Shown here: positions 25,795-35,602 of the stretch, piece by piece | How the letters are laid out: every line of letters starts with the position of its first letter | Position numbering within the stretch: the stretch's first letter is position 1 | Source of the DNA: Candidatus Bathyarchaeota archaeon | GTDB taxonomy: Archaea; Thermoproteota; Bathyarchaeia; Bathyarchaeales; Bathycorpusculaceae | Direction of reading: 5' to 3' | DNA length: 64,000 nt | NCBI GenBank assembly: GCA_026014465.1 | Contig: JAOZID010000004.1 | Location: 248,001-312,000, forward strand | Notes under the pieces: model-generated | Databases searched by the model: none | What the model was told of the DNA's origin: nothing | What the model saw: the letters and a program-made list of their open reading frames with translations, nothing else | Made by a program: the position numbers and the translations under genes

Positions 25795-27228
25795 ATGTAT
25801 ATTGCAAAAGCTTTATCTGCAAACGAAAGAAAAATAGTCAATGGTGGTCTTGTGGGTAAAGATTTTGTGTCTGTGGCTTGTTTTGTTTTCCTGTTTACCT
25901 TGTGTTTTGTTATGGCTACGCCTGCGGGGGCGTCTTCTGTTGTTGAGGATTTGTGGATAGAAAAAGCGTCTATGCATGAAGCCAGAGCGCGCCTAGGCGT
26001 TGCTGTTGTTGACGAGCAAATCTATGCTATTGGTGGCTCTACAAGCACGGGCCAGTTTTTGGGAACCAACGAAAAATATGACCCCACAAGTGATGTTTGG
26101 GTTTTCAAAGAATTCATGCCTACTCCCCGAGCCAGCTTTGGCGTAGCCGTTTGTCAAAACAAAATATACTGCATAGGCGGCTTATCCGCGGTAGAGCAGC
26201 ATCCCTACAAACGCCTAGTATCCGACGTTAACGAAGTCTATGACCCCGCATCCGATTCTTGGCAAACGCTAACTCCCCTGCCCGCACCAAAAGAAGGCGT
26301 ACAAGCAAACGTTGTTGACAACAAAATCTATGTTTTAGGCGGCAACTCTTCAGAAAACTATGTCTACGACGTTGCTGCTGATTCGTGGGCTGAAAAAGCT
26401 TCCATGCCTGTTGTCCCCCAGCTTAACTCTGGCTGGAGCTGCGTTTCCGCCGTCATATCAGGCAAAATACATGTTCTGGGATTAAACTCCGAGGGCGCTT
26501 TCCATCTAATATACGACCCTGACGCCAACACTTGGAGTTCAGGAGCACTAAACGGCGTCGCTTACGCCTCAGCAGCTGTAACCACAGGTATCAACGCGCC
26601 TAAACGCCTATACGTTTTCAGTGCAGCTTACACTGTCTGGGAACTAAATCCACCCCCTGTCACAACCGCTGTTTATGACCCCACAAGTGATGCTTGGGGT
26701 TCTGGGGCATCAATGTCGACTGAGCGTGCTAACACCGGCGTTGCTGTTGTCAAAGACCAACTGTACGTTATTGGTGGCGAAACCCTCGAGGTAGGCATGA
26801 ACGCCCTAGCAAGCGCCGCAAACGAGCAATACACCCCAATTGGGTACCACGCCCCCGATGATAATTCGCCCGCAGTTGATGTTTTGTCCCCCAAAGCTAT
26901 AGCTTACAACTCTTCAGACGTCGCCCTGACCTTCGCTGTCAACGGCACAGTTTCCCACCTAAGCTACAGCCTTGACGACCAAAACAGCATCTCACTTTCG
27001 GGAAACACAACCCTAACTAACCTAACCAACGGCAACCACACCATTCAAGTCTACGCACAAGACACCACTGGAAACGTCGCCGCCTCAAAACTCCTACAGT
27101 TCACAATCTCTAACACCCAACCCGAACCTTTCCCAGCAACCTCCTTCATCGTTGTCTGCAGCTTACTAGTAGCCATAGTCATTGCAGGCACAGCTTATCA
27201 TGCAAAAACCAAAAAACCCCTCCAATAA
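25795..27228 (+). CDS. Kelch-repeat surface protein with C-terminal membrane anchor
   Basis: 477 residues. A hydrophobic export signal spans ~22-45 (VACFVFLFTLCFV), followed by about five to six kelch repeats (for example GVAVVDEQIYAIGGS, GVAVCQNKIYCIGGL, NVVDNKIYVLGGN, GVAVVKDQLYVIGGE) forming a beta-propeller. Then comes an Ig-like domain (GNHTIQVYAQDTTGN) and a final membrane helix (SFIVVCSLLVAIVIAGT) with a basic tail. It is likely displayed on the outer face of the membrane for binding; the ligand is unknown. Confidence 0.83.
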   Translation: MYIAKALSANERKIVNGGLVGKDFVSVACFVFLFTLCFVMATPAGASSVVEDLWIEKASMHEARARLGVAVVDEQIYAIGGSTSTGQFLGTNEKYDPTSDVWVFKEFMPTPRASFGVAVCQNKIYCIGGLSAVEQHPYKRLVSDVNEVYDPASDSWQTLTPLPAPKEGVQANVVDNKIYVLGGNSSENYVYDVAADSWAEKASMPVVPQLNSGWSCVSAVISGKIHVLGLNSEGAFHLIYDPDANTWSSGALNGVAYASAAVTTGINAPKRLYVFSAAYTVWELNPPPVTTAVYDPTSDAWGSGASMSTERANTGVAVVKDQLYVIGGETLEVGMNALASAANEQYTPIGYHAPDDNSPAVDVLSPKAIAYNSSDVALTFAVNGTVSHLSYSLDDQNSISLSGNTTLTNLTNGNHTIQVYAQDTTGNVAASKLLQFTISNTQPEPFPATSFIVVCSLLVAIVIAGTAYHAKTKKPLQ

Positions 27229-27450
27229 CCGCCTCTCCCCTGATGCACGACCCACCCCGTGACCCTGCGCAGTAACAGCTTGGTTTTTCCCATATTGGTG
27301 TTTGTCTTAAGAAAGGTGTGAATGCTGAAACGTTTTTGTGCAATTTGGATGTTCAGAACTTCATGTGTATAGTTTTGCTTATTCTATTCATGTGGCTGCT
27401 GTATTTTTGAGTGAAAGCCGTTAATAATGCTTATCTTTGGGATTTGTGGT

Positions 27451-27471
27451 TATATCTTTATTATATCTTTA
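27451..27471 (+). promoter_or_regulatory. Tandem TATATCTTTA repeats before the RHH gene
   Basis: TATATCTTTA occurs at 27451 and again 11 bases on at 27462, with a weaker TTATCTTTGG at 27431. The spacing of one helical turn just before the RHH gene start (27487) suits binding of a ribbon-helix-helix repressor, possibly its own product. The motif also overlaps a likely TATA box. Confidence 0.4.
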
Positions 27472-27486
27472 GGATATTGATGATGA

Positions 27487-27726
27487 ATGCCTGAAAAAGT
27501 TCTAATAACATTGCGCGATGACCACCTTAAAGCAGTTGACGAACTTGTAAGACTTGGTGCAGCATCAAGCCGAAGTGAAATGGTTGACAAGATCGTGGGT
27601 GGCTTCTTGGCTGACTTAAAGGCTAAAAAACGAAATAGCGATACGGCGCTTGGGAATCTGGTTGGGTTCTTACTGCTTCTTTTTGGAATCGCGGCAATTG
27701 CGGAAATCTTAGGCGGTGACAGTTGA
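27487..27726 (+). CDS. Ribbon-helix-helix protein with C-terminal membrane helix
   Basis: 79 residues. Residues 1-45 (EKVLITLRDDHLKAVDELVRLGAASSRSEMVDKIV) have the CopG-type ribbon-helix-helix pattern, and residues ~55-73 (LGNLVGFLLLLFGIAAIAEI) are a membrane helix. A DNA-binding domain tethered to the membrane is unusual. It is followed 12 bases later by a DUF457-type membrane protein, probably in one transcript. Confidence 0.7.
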   Translation: MPEKVLITLRDDHLKAVDELVRLGAASSRSEMVDKIVGGFLADLKAKKRNSDTALGNLVGFLLLLFGIAAIAEILGGDS

Positions 27727-27738
27727 GGAGGTGAACAA

Positions 27739-28095
27739 ATGAACCTGAAAAATCATGCGATATGCGGAGGCTTAGTATCTGGTGCTTTCTACTTGTTTTA
27801 CAAGCTGTACAAAAATCAGGAAATAAACTTCTGGGAGATGCTTGCAGTAGGTGCAGTCGGAGCGGCAGTGGCAGTGCTTCCAGACGTAATTGAACCCGCA
27901 ACTAACCCCAATCATCGAAGTGTCTTTCATAGTGGAACAACGTTGGGTTTAATAGCCCTTGGCAACAACAAAATATTGCAAACTGAACAGCTCACCGAAA
28001 ATCAAAAAGCGTGGCTTCTTTCTCTTGGCTTAGCCTACTCAAGTCACCTTGTTCTAGATGGAACAACACCAAAAAGCATACCTCTGCTAATTTAG
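27739..28095 (+). CDS. DUF457/YdjM-type membrane-bound metal-dependent hydrolase-like protein
   Basis: 118 residues with an AGGAGGTG site. Conserved histidines and acids of the family are present in order: NHAICGG, AVLPDVIEP, NHRSVFHSGT and SSHLVLDGTTPKS. These proteins have membrane helices with a putative metal site; YdjM in E. coli is SOS-regulated. The substrate is unknown. It probably shares an operon with the RHH-membrane protein. Confidence 0.78.
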   Translation: MNLKNHAICGGLVSGAFYLFYKLYKNQEINFWEMLAVGAVGAAVAVLPDVIEPATNPNHRSVFHSGTTLGLIALGNNKILQTEQLTENQKAWLLSLGLAYSSHLVLDGTTPKSIPLLI

Positions 28096-28302
28096 GAAAT
28101 CTGTTGTGCTAAACGGCATTAGATGAAATACTCTCCTTCCTCTTTTTGTTACTGATTAAATTCACACGCGAGTGTACCGCAAGAATCTGTACAAAATTAC
28201 ATTTTTTTTAAAATACCCAAATTTTGTATACAATTTTACGGTAATGTTTTTAGGGTGTTTTCGGGTTTTGCTATCGCATTGTATTGATGTGGAGCATGTT
28301 GT

Positions 28303-30783
28303 ATGCAGCCTTTGCCTAAGGATTACAAGTTCATAGAGATTGAGCGTAAGTGGCAGCAGAAATGGGAGGACCTTGGGGTTTTCCGTTACGACTGGAACGA
28401 CACGAAGCGGGTGCCTTTTAGTATTGATACTCCGCCGCCTTATCCGTCGGGTGAGTTGCACATGGGGAACGTTTTGAACTGGACGTATTTTGATATGGTG
28501 GCTAGGTACAAGCGTATGCGCGGGTTTAACGTGTTGTTTCCGCAGGGTTGGGACTGTCACGGCTTGGGCATAGAGATTCAGGTGGAGAAGCTGCATGATG
28601 TTCGTAAACGTGATGTGGAACCTGCTCAGTTCCGCAGCTGGTGCCAAGAGCTTGTTGAAAAGTACATTGGTATGATGAAAGACGGCATCCTCAAACTGGG
28701 CTGCAGCATCGACTGGTCCACCGAATACCGCACCATGGACCCCGACTACTGGCGCCGCACCCAACTCAGCTTCATCCTGCTGCACAAGAAAGGCTACATG
28801 TACCGCGGCACCCACCCCGTAAACTGGTGCCCCCGATGCGAAACCGCCATAGCCGACGCCGAAGTCGACTACAAAACCCGAGAAAGCACCCTTAACTACA
28901 TCCGCTACCCCCTCGAAGACAGCAGCGAGCACCTACTAATTGCCACTTCACGCCCCGAATTCATACCCGCATGCGTAGCCGTTGAAGTCAACCCCAAAGA
29001 CGAACGCTTCAACAAGTACATCGGCAAAAACATCATAGTCCCCATCGTCAACCGCAAAGTCCCAATCATCGCCGAAGAAAGCGTAGACCCCGACTTTGGA
29101 ACGGGCGTGGTTCAAATCTGCACCTACGGCGACAAAGAAGACGTAAAAACCGTCATGAAACACAAGCTCCCCACAATTGGGCTTTTATCTGAGAACGGGC
29201 GGATTTCGGAGAGCGGTGACAAATACGCTGGATTAACTGTGAGTCAGGCTCGGGCGGCGATTGTGGAAGATTTGAAGGCACAGGGGCTTTTGGAAAAAGT
29301 TGAGCCGCTTACCCAGCAGGTCGGCAAATGTGACCGCTGCAAAGCCAACGTGGAAATCTTAGAGCGCAAGCAGTGGTTCATGAAGACCCGCAGCCTAACC
29401 GAGCAGGTCGAAAAAACCGCCAACGAAGTCATCTGGTATCCCGATTACATGAAATCACGCCTCATCGACTGGGCAAAAGCCCTCGATTGGGACTGGGTAA
29501 TTAGCCGCCAACGCCTTTTCGCCACGCCCATTCCCGTGTGGTACTGCAAAAGCTGCGGCGAACTCATCCTCGCTGGACCCGACTGGGTGCCCATAAACCC
29601 CAAACTCGAAAACCCCAAAATCGAGAAGTGCCCCAAATGCGGCGGCACCGACTTCAACGGTGAAACCGACGTTTTCGACACTTGGATGGACTCTTCCATA
29701 ACCTGCGCCGTGCACGCGGGTTGGCCCGACCGTGAAGACTGGACGCGGCTTTTCCCCGCAGACATGCACCCTTCAGGCATTGACATCATCCGCACTTGGG
29801 CTTATTACTTGATGGTTAGGCATTTGGCGTTGTTTGACCAGACCCCCTACAAGAGCTGCCTAATTAACGGCATGGTCCTAGGCGGGGACGGGCGCAAAAT
29901 GAGCAAGTCGCTTAAGAATTATGTTGCGGCGCCTAAGGTTCTTGACCAGTACGGTGCAGATGCTACAAGGCAGTGGGCAGCAGGCGGAGGAGCCACAGGC
30001 TCAGATATCCCGTACCGTGCCCCCGATGTAGAGTACGGCAGGCGTTTTCTTGTTAAGCTGTGGAACGTTTCGGGCTTCACCAGTAAACTGCTTGCTGACT
30101 ACACGCCCACAGCAGCCGCAGACGTGAAGCTTGAGCCGTTAGACCGCTGGGTGCTAAGCAAAATGCAAACGCTCATCCAAAACGTAACCGACGCGTTTGA
30201 AAAATGCCAATTCAACATGGCAGTTGAAGAACTGCGCAACTTTACCTGGCACGTTTTCTGCGACTCATACGTGGAAGCCGTAAAAGACCGCCTCTACCGC
30301 CCCGAGGTTCACGGACAAGAAAAACGCGTAGCTGCCCAGTACACCCTCTACAGCGTTCTCTACCACATGCTCCAGTTGCTCTCACCCGTAACCCCGCACC
30401 TGACCGAAGAAATCTACCAAACCATGTACGCCCCCGACAAGAACTACAGTAGCCTGCAAACTTCCCCCTGGCCCCAAGTTGAAGCGGCATTGGTAGATGA
30501 GCAAGCAGAAAAGCAAGGCGCCCTTGTCGTGGAGCTAATCGGCGAAGTTCGGCGTGAAAAAGCACAAAACCGCTTGTCTTTGAATACGCCTGTTCTGCAG
30601 CTGAAAGTTTACGCTGGCAGTGATGAGGCGGCAAAGGCTCTGCTGTCGGCTGAAAGTGACATAGTGGGCGCTTGCAAGGTTGAAGCGTTCGAGGTCGTAG
30701 CCGCCGAGGGCGAGGGCAGGGAACTTGCTCAGTACCCCAAGGTGCATTTTGTAGCCCAGCACGGCGAGGCAAAAAAGAAATGA
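28303..30783 (+). CDS. valS: Valyl-tRNA synthetase
   Basis: 826 residues of a class I synthetase. The HIGH-type motif is PPYPSGELHMGN (His53) and KMSKS occurs at about residue 532. NWCPRCETAIADAEVDY, the editing-domain ATSRPEF and FDTWMDSSITCAVHAGW are characteristic of archaeal ValRS, not IleRS, and the length lacks the longer IleRS C-terminus. The GWDCHGL stretch is IleRS-like, so specificity is very likely but not absolute. The gene overlaps nadX by 4 bases. Confidence 0.88.
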   Translation: MQPLPKDYKFIEIERKWQQKWEDLGVFRYDWNDTKRVPFSIDTPPPYPSGELHMGNVLNWTYFDMVARYKRMRGFNVLFPQGWDCHGLGIEIQVEKLHDVRKRDVEPAQFRSWCQELVEKYIGMMKDGILKLGCSIDWSTEYRTMDPDYWRRTQLSFILLHKKGYMYRGTHPVNWCPRCETAIADAEVDYKTRESTLNYIRYPLEDSSEHLLIATSRPEFIPACVAVEVNPKDERFNKYIGKNIIVPIVNRKVPIIAEESVDPDFGTGVVQICTYGDKEDVKTVMKHKLPTIGLLSENGRISESGDKYAGLTVSQARAAIVEDLKAQGLLEKVEPLTQQVGKCDRCKANVEILERKQWFMKTRSLTEQVEKTANEVIWYPDYMKSRLIDWAKALDWDWVISRQRLFATPIPVWYCKSCGELILAGPDWVPINPKLENPKIEKCPKCGGTDFNGETDVFDTWMDSSITCAVHAGWPDREDWTRLFPADMHPSGIDIIRTWAYYLMVRHLALFDQTPYKSCLINGMVLGGDGRKMSKSLKNYVAAPKVLDQYGADATRQWAAGGGATGSDIPYRAPDVEYGRRFLVKLWNVSGFTSKLLADYTPTAAADVKLEPLDRWVLSKMQTLIQNVTDAFEKCQFNMAVEELRNFTWHVFCDSYVEAVKDRLYRPEVHGQEKRVAAQYTLYSVLYHMLQLLSPVTPHLTEEIYQTMYAPDKNYSSLQTSPWPQVEAALVDEQAEKQGALVVELIGEVRREKAQNRLSLNTPVLQLKVYAGSDEAAKALLSAESDIVGACKVEAFEVVAAEGEGRELAQYPKVHFVAQHGEAKKK

Positions 30784-31517
30784 AAACCGTTGGGTTGATT
30801 GGCTGTGGTGCGATAGGTACGGTTTTGGCAGAGGCTATAGACCGCAAACTTGTAGTCTGCGACGAGCTAATCGTTTTTGACGTTGACGCATCCAAAGCCC
30901 AGCAGCTAAAGCGGCTCCTTAGTTTCCCCGTAACCATCGTCGATAGCTTCGAAGAATTGCTAAAACGCCGTCCCACGGTGGTGGTTGAAGCAGCTTCTCA
31001 GCAGGCAGTACGCGACTACGCAAAAAAACTAGTAGAGCAAGAAATAGACGTTATTGTCATGAGCACGGGTGCCCTGCTGGATTTAGACTTAACCTCAAAC
31101 AGGCTGCATGTTCCTTCAGGAGCCATCGGAGGCTTAGACGCCATAGCCAGCGCCGCCCTAACAGGCGAGTTGCAAGTTACGTTGACGACCCACAAAAACC
31201 CTAAAGCCCTAAAAAACCCGCCCGCCACCGCCTCAGTAATCTATGAGGGGGACGCTCAAGAAGCTGCACGCCAGTTCCCGCGTGAGATGAACGTTGCCGC
31301 CACATTAGCCTTAGCTGTCAAGCCTTCAAAAGTCAAAGTAACCGTTATCGCCGACCCCGCCATGCAAAAAAACACCCACGAAATTAACGTTAACTGGAAA
31401 TTTGGCGAGATGCACCTGCGGTTTGCTAACAGTCCGCATCCTGAAAACCCCAAAACCAGCGCTTTGGCTGCATGGTCAGCTATAAAACTGCTGCGTGACT
31501 TGTTGGCTGCCGTCTAA
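30780..31517 (+). CDS. nadX: L-aspartate dehydrogenase
   Basis: 245 residues from an ATGA overlap with valS. An N-terminal Rossmann motif (VGLIGCGAIGTVLAEAI), VVVEAASQQAVRDY, MSTGALLD and HVPSGAIGGLDAI are family marks of NadX, which makes iminoaspartate for NAD synthesis or deaminates aspartate. No nadA/nadC are nearby. Length is slightly short but within range. Confidence 0.87.
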   Translation: MKTVGLIGCGAIGTVLAEAIDRKLVVCDELIVFDVDASKAQQLKRLLSFPVTIVDSFEELLKRRPTVVVEAASQQAVRDYAKKLVEQEIDVIVMSTGALLDLDLTSNRLHVPSGAIGGLDAIASAALTGELQVTLTTHKNPKALKNPPATASVIYEGDAQEAARQFPREMNVAATLALAVKPSKVKVTVIADPAMQKNTHEINVNWKFGEMHLRFANSPHPENPKTSALAAWSAIKLLRDLLAAV

Positions 31518-31752
31518 GGTAGGTTAGGTTAGAGTATGTGGATTAGTTTGCGGTAGCTGTAGTTAGTTGCCCGACATTCGTGAATTGCGCGGATGCCCCC
31601 TGGTGCGCCTTGGGTTGGGTGGGTTAAACTTTCTTTGGGCGGTCAGTTGGTTTGCTGGGGTATAACGCTGTTTTTTTGTTGTTTTTTGTCTTGTTTTTTA
31701 GATAGATTTATTAGCACTTCGTTTTGTATCTGGGGACACAACGGTGAATTAA

Positions 31753-32778
31753 ATGAAAACTTTACTTGCAGTTGTAATAATTGCTATTATCGCAGTGGGC
31801 GGCGTAGCGGGTGTTTACCTGTACTCGTCTAGTTCCCCTGAAGGCGGCGAACCGCAGACCCGTACGGTCGTTGACTCAACTGGCGAAACTGTTGAAATCC
31901 CCATGGAGGTTAACCGTGTGGTGGCTTTGCGCTCTGGCATTGTTGAGATGCTAGTTGTGCTGGGCGCGGAAGATACAATAGTTGGTGTGGACGAGCAAAC
32001 AACCGACGGTTCAGGCTACGGCGCTTTTAACGTCCAAATCTGCCCTGAACTGCTAGGCGTTACTGCTCCTGTTGCTGGGCGCTCAGTAAACGTCGAAGAA
32101 GTCATCGCTTTAGACCCCGACGTGGTTTTCATCGGCGGCTACGGCAGACTCAGCTGGATTGAACCCCTAAAAAACGCCAACCTCACAGTTGTAGTGGCGC
32201 ATTTTGAAGAAATCGGAAACTTTAGCCGTGATCTTAGAATCGTCGCTGAAGTCGTAGGTAAAACCGAACGCGCCGAACAAGTCATTCCCCACATTGAAGG
32301 CGTCCTATCTACCATAGACTCCCACGTTGGCGACATCTCCGTGGCTGAACAGGTTTCTGCGTACTTCTGCTCTCACGACGTGTACCACGCTTACGGCTCA
32401 ACCACTTTTGAGCACTTCCAAATAGTCACCGCCAAAGGCGTAAACGTAGCAGAAAGTATCACCACTTGGCTCCCTGAAATCTCTCCTGAACAACTAATTG
32501 ACTGGAACCCCGACGTAATCTTCACCTTAGAAGCAGTCAACACTGATGAAATCTTGCATGACGAACGCATCCAATCCGTTTCGGCAATCAGCGACGGCAA
32601 AGTCTACTCTATCGCCGAGGCAGGCTGGGACTTTGGCTCCTTGCGGGCTATCTTTGCCATAGAATGGATGTCAACAAAGCTTTATCCTGACCACTATAGT
32701 GACATCGACATTAACCAGGAAGCAAACAGCTTCTATCAGGCAGTCTACGGCGTGAACTATACAGGACCACAGCTTTAG
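31753..32778 (+). CDS. ABC transporter substrate-binding protein (Fe-siderophore/cobalamin type)
   Basis: 341 residues with an N-terminal membrane anchor (TLLAVVIIAIIAVGGVAGVYLY) instead of a lipoprotein Cys. The FecB/BtuF-type fold is shown by RTVVDSTGETVEIPMEVNRVVAL, LDPDVVFIGGYG and NPDVIFTLEAV. It starts the four-gene transporter cluster 31.75-35.4 kb with permease and ATPase. Cobalamin, heme or iron chelate cannot be distinguished from sequence. Confidence 0.85.
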   Translation: MKTLLAVVIIAIIAVGGVAGVYLYSSSSPEGGEPQTRTVVDSTGETVEIPMEVNRVVALRSGIVEMLVVLGAEDTIVGVDEQTTDGSGYGAFNVQICPELLGVTAPVAGRSVNVEEVIALDPDVVFIGGYGRLSWIEPLKNANLTVVVAHFEEIGNFSRDLRIVAEVVGKTERAEQVIPHIEGVLSTIDSHVGDISVAEQVSAYFCSHDVYHAYGSTTFEHFQIVTAKGVNVAESITTWLPEISPEQLIDWNPDVIFTLEAVNTDEILHDERIQSVSAISDGKVYSIAEAGWDFGSLRAIFAIEWMSTKLYPDHYSDIDINQEANSFYQAVYGVNYTGPQL

Positions 32779-32779
32779 A

Positions 32780-33655
32780 ATGAACCAAGAACGCCCTGCA
32801 CCCCTGCTCTGGCACGAACTCTGGCGCAGCATGATGGACAAGTGCACAGGAGTGGCGCTTGACCAAAACGGCAGCCTAAAACGATGGCACCCCAACGACG
32901 CCAAAGACTACCTCCAACACTCCAGCCCCCACTACCCCAAAGCACTCAACCAACTCATAAACATCCAACCAACCGACAACATACTCGACATAGGATGCGG
33001 ACCAGGCGTTCTCGCCCTTCCTTTTTCTAAACTCTCCAAAACAGTAACCGTAGTCGACATATCCCCGGGCATGCTCAACATACTCAAGCAAAACGCGGCG
33101 CGCGAAGGCGTAGTAAACATCAAATACGTCAACAAATTCTGGCTTGAAACCCACATCGGCGAAGACATAGCCGACAACTACGACATCGTGCTCTCTTCTA
33201 ACTCTATAAACCTGCTTGGCATCCAAGAATCCTTTGTGGACGGCAAACCCAAGTTAAGCTGGGACCTTGCCACGGCAATAGAAAAAATGAATCAAGTGGG
33301 AAAACGTGTTTACATTAGCTTCCCCGCAGCGGTTCACGATTACTCGGCAGCGTTCAAAAGTATCGGAAAACAGCATCACCCTTGGCCAAGCTACACCATC
33401 TTGCACAACATGCTCTACCAGATGGGTCTTCGCCCCAACGTCGACACCTTGCACTTTACCAACCCAAACATCGACAAGAACCTCACCATAAGGCGCGTAG
33501 GCTGGGCAGTGAACCTAACCCCCCAAGAAAAAACAGCGTTCCAAACGCATCTAAAACAAAGCCAAGAACGATTCTTCAAAGCCAACCAGACCTGGGGCGT
33601 TTACTGGTGGAAAACACAAAACCACAACAAGGCAAAAAGCCATGAAACTAATTAA
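32780..33655 (+). CDS. Class I SAM-dependent methyltransferase
   Basis: 291 residues, starting one base after the binding-protein stop and overlapping the permease. SAM-binding motif I is NILDIGCGPGVLALPF (residue ~70), followed by VTVVDISPGML. A methyltransferase inside a metal-chelate uptake operon occurs in other archaea and may modify the imported ligand or chelate; this is inference. No closer family was identified. Confidence 0.8.
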   Translation: MNQERPAPLLWHELWRSMMDKCTGVALDQNGSLKRWHPNDAKDYLQHSSPHYPKALNQLINIQPTDNILDIGCGPGVLALPFSKLSKTVTVVDISPGMLNILKQNAAREGVVNIKYVNKFWLETHIGEDIADNYDIVLSSNSINLLGIQESFVDGKPKLSWDLATAIEKMNQVGKRVYISFPAAVHDYSAAFKSIGKQHHPWPSYTILHNMLYQMGLRPNVDTLHFTNPNIDKNLTIRRVGWAVNLTPQEKTAFQTHLKQSQERFFKANQTWGVYWWKTQNHNKAKSHETN

Positions 33656-34643
33656 AAGCTACCCTGCCCTTCTGGCTCTGCTAATTGGTCTTCTCATTCT
33701 ACTGTTTTTAGCCTCCATCTCAATGGGCAGATACTCAATTCCCCTTGACACCGTGTTTAGCACCCTGTTTTTAGGCAACACCGCAGACAGCACCGCCGTA
33801 AACGTAATTTTCAACGTGCGCCTCCCCCGCGTAATCGCTGCCATCTTGGTGGGTGCAACGTTAGCAGTTTCAGGAGCAGCTTTCCAGGGACTTTTCAAAA
33901 ACCCTTTGGTTTCCTCTTACCAGCTGGGCGTTTCGTCAGGGGCAGGTTTTGGCGCAGCTTTAGCAATAACAATGGCAGGCAGCACCTTTCTTATCCAAGG
34001 CTACGCTTTCCTCTTTGGCATCATAGCCGTTTTAGCCTCCTTTGCCATGAGCCGCATCTACAAAGGCTCCTCTACTCTCACACTTGTACTCTCAGGCATC
34101 ATCGTCGGCTCATTTTTCTCCGCACTGGTCTCGCTTATGCAGTACGTTGCCGACCCCCGAGAAACCCTCCCCGAAATCGTCTTTTGGCTCATGGGCTCCT
34201 TGTCCGCCACGACAGTCAAAAACCTGCTCCCCGCAATCCCCGTCATCTTGGTGGGGATAGTTGGGTTGATGCTGGTTCGATGGAGAATAAACATACTGTC
34301 CATGGGAGAAAACGAAGCCCGCTCCTTAGGAATTAACCTCAAAGTTCTCGTGAGCCTTGTCGTAGCCTGCGCAACCATCGCAACTGCCTCAGCAGTCTGC
34401 ATAAGCGGCGTCGTCGGCTGGGTCGGCTTAGTCATCCCCCACATCGGCAGAATGCTAGTTGGACCCGACTACAAAAAACTCCTCCCAGTTAGCCTACTCA
34501 TCGGCGGCTGCTACCTACTAGTCATCGACGACATCGCCCGAACCGTCATCTCAGGCGAAGTGCCCCTGGGAATTTTGACTGCGCTTGTGGGAACGCCCTT
34601 CTTCGCGTACCTGCTGTGGAAAGCAAAAGCGGGGTGGTCCTAA
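33642..34643 (+). CDS. FecCD/BtuC-family ABC permease
   Basis: 333 residues with about nine to ten membrane helices. Family marks include RLPRVIAAILVGATLAVSGAAFQGLFKNPL, GVSSGAGFGAAL and GWVGLVIPHIGRMLVGPDYKKLLP, the coupling-helix region contacting the ATPase. It overlaps the methyltransferase gene by 14 bases and its stop overlaps the ATPase start (TAATG). Confidence 0.92.
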   Translation: MKLIKSYPALLALLIGLLILLFLASISMGRYSIPLDTVFSTLFLGNTADSTAVNVIFNVRLPRVIAAILVGATLAVSGAAFQGLFKNPLVSSYQLGVSSGAGFGAALAITMAGSTFLIQGYAFLFGIIAVLASFAMSRIYKGSSTLTLVLSGIIVGSFFSALVSLMQYVADPRETLPEIVFWLMGSLSATTVKNLLPAIPVILVGIVGLMLVRWRINILSMGENEARSLGINLKVLVSLVVACATIATASAVCISGVVGWVGLVIPHIGRMLVGPDYKKLLPVSLLIGGCYLLVIDDIARTVISGEVPLGILTALVGTPFFAYLLWKAKAGWS

Positions 34644-35413
34644 TGCTGCAAGTTACTGACGCTGCGTATTCGTATGACGGGAAAAAGAAGGTCTTTGAAC
34701 ACGTCAATTTTTCCCTCTCGCAAGGCGAGATACTGTGCATCTTGGGACCTAACGGTTCAGGAAAATCCACCCTGCTCAAATGCACAAACGCCCTGCAAAA
34801 ACTCGACTGCGGCAACGTCGTCGTAAACGGCAAAGACATAACCGCCATTAGCCGAAAAGAACTAGCCACGTACATGGGTTTTCTGCCGCAGATCCACGTT
34901 TCCACCTTTCCCTTCACCGTGCTTGAAGTAGCCGTCATGGGCAGGTCGCCGCATCTTGGATTAGCCGAATCCCCCTCCAAAAAAGACTACGCGCTTGCCA
35001 AAGAAAACCTTGACCTGCTAGGCATCTCCCACTTAACCGACAAACCCTACACCAACATAAGCGGCGGCGAACGCCAACTCGCCCTCATAGCCATGGTACT
35101 CACCCAGCAACCCAAAATCCTGCTTCTAGATGAACCCACCAGCCACCTAGACTTTGGAAACCAAATCCGCATGCTCGACCTCATCAAAAAACTCTCCGAC
35201 AAAGGCCTCTCTATAATCATGACCACCCACTTCCCCGACCACGCCTTCCACCTCTCCTCCACCGTAGCCATAATCGACAAAGGCAACTTCATAGCCACAG
35301 GACCCGCCGACAACGTCATAACCGAACAAAACCTCAAACAAATCTACGGCATCAACATCCAAATCGCCTACGTCAACAACACCAAAATCTGCATTCCAGT
35401 CAAACAAACCTAA
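34643..35413 (+). CDS. ABC transporter ATPase (FecE/BtuD type)
   Basis: 256 residues from the ATG in TAATG; a longer frame to 34616 would lie within the permease. Walker A GPNGSGKST, signature SGGERQL, Walker B ILLLDEPTSHLD and the His switch TTHFPDH are all present. It drives the upstream FecCD-type permease. Confidence 0.94.
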   Translation: MLQVTDAAYSYDGKKKVFEHVNFSLSQGEILCILGPNGSGKSTLLKCTNALQKLDCGNVVVNGKDITAISRKELATYMGFLPQIHVSTFPFTVLEVAVMGRSPHLGLAESPSKKDYALAKENLDLLGISHLTDKPYTNISGGERQLALIAMVLTQQPKILLLDEPTSHLDFGNQIRMLDLIKKLSDKGLSIIMTTHFPDHAFHLSSTVAIIDKGNFIATGPADNVITEQNLKQIYGINIQIAYVNNTKICIPVKQT

Positions 35414-35602
35414 CCCTCCAACTTCTACCCATTTAAAACTGCATGTTGTTGTCTTTTCAAACCTTTGTTGTCTCTCTATGTCTTTTTATGGGCTTCATGG
35501 GGGGGCATAACTATGACATTCCTTTTGGCGTGTTATTTTTGGTCTTTCTTTTAAAGACTTGTGATTGTATGTTATTGGACTTAAAGCGCGTTCTGTTTTA
35601 AG

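Noticed and set aside
28303-30783. Isoleucyl-tRNA synthetase identity, because of GWDCHGL
   Set aside because: Length, the WCPRCETAIADAEVDY motif and the DTWMDSSI motif fit archaeal valyl-tRNA synthetase better.
30242-30976. Minus-strand 244-codon frame across the end of valS and start of nadX
   Set aside because: Arg/Pro-rich shadow of two well-supported genes.
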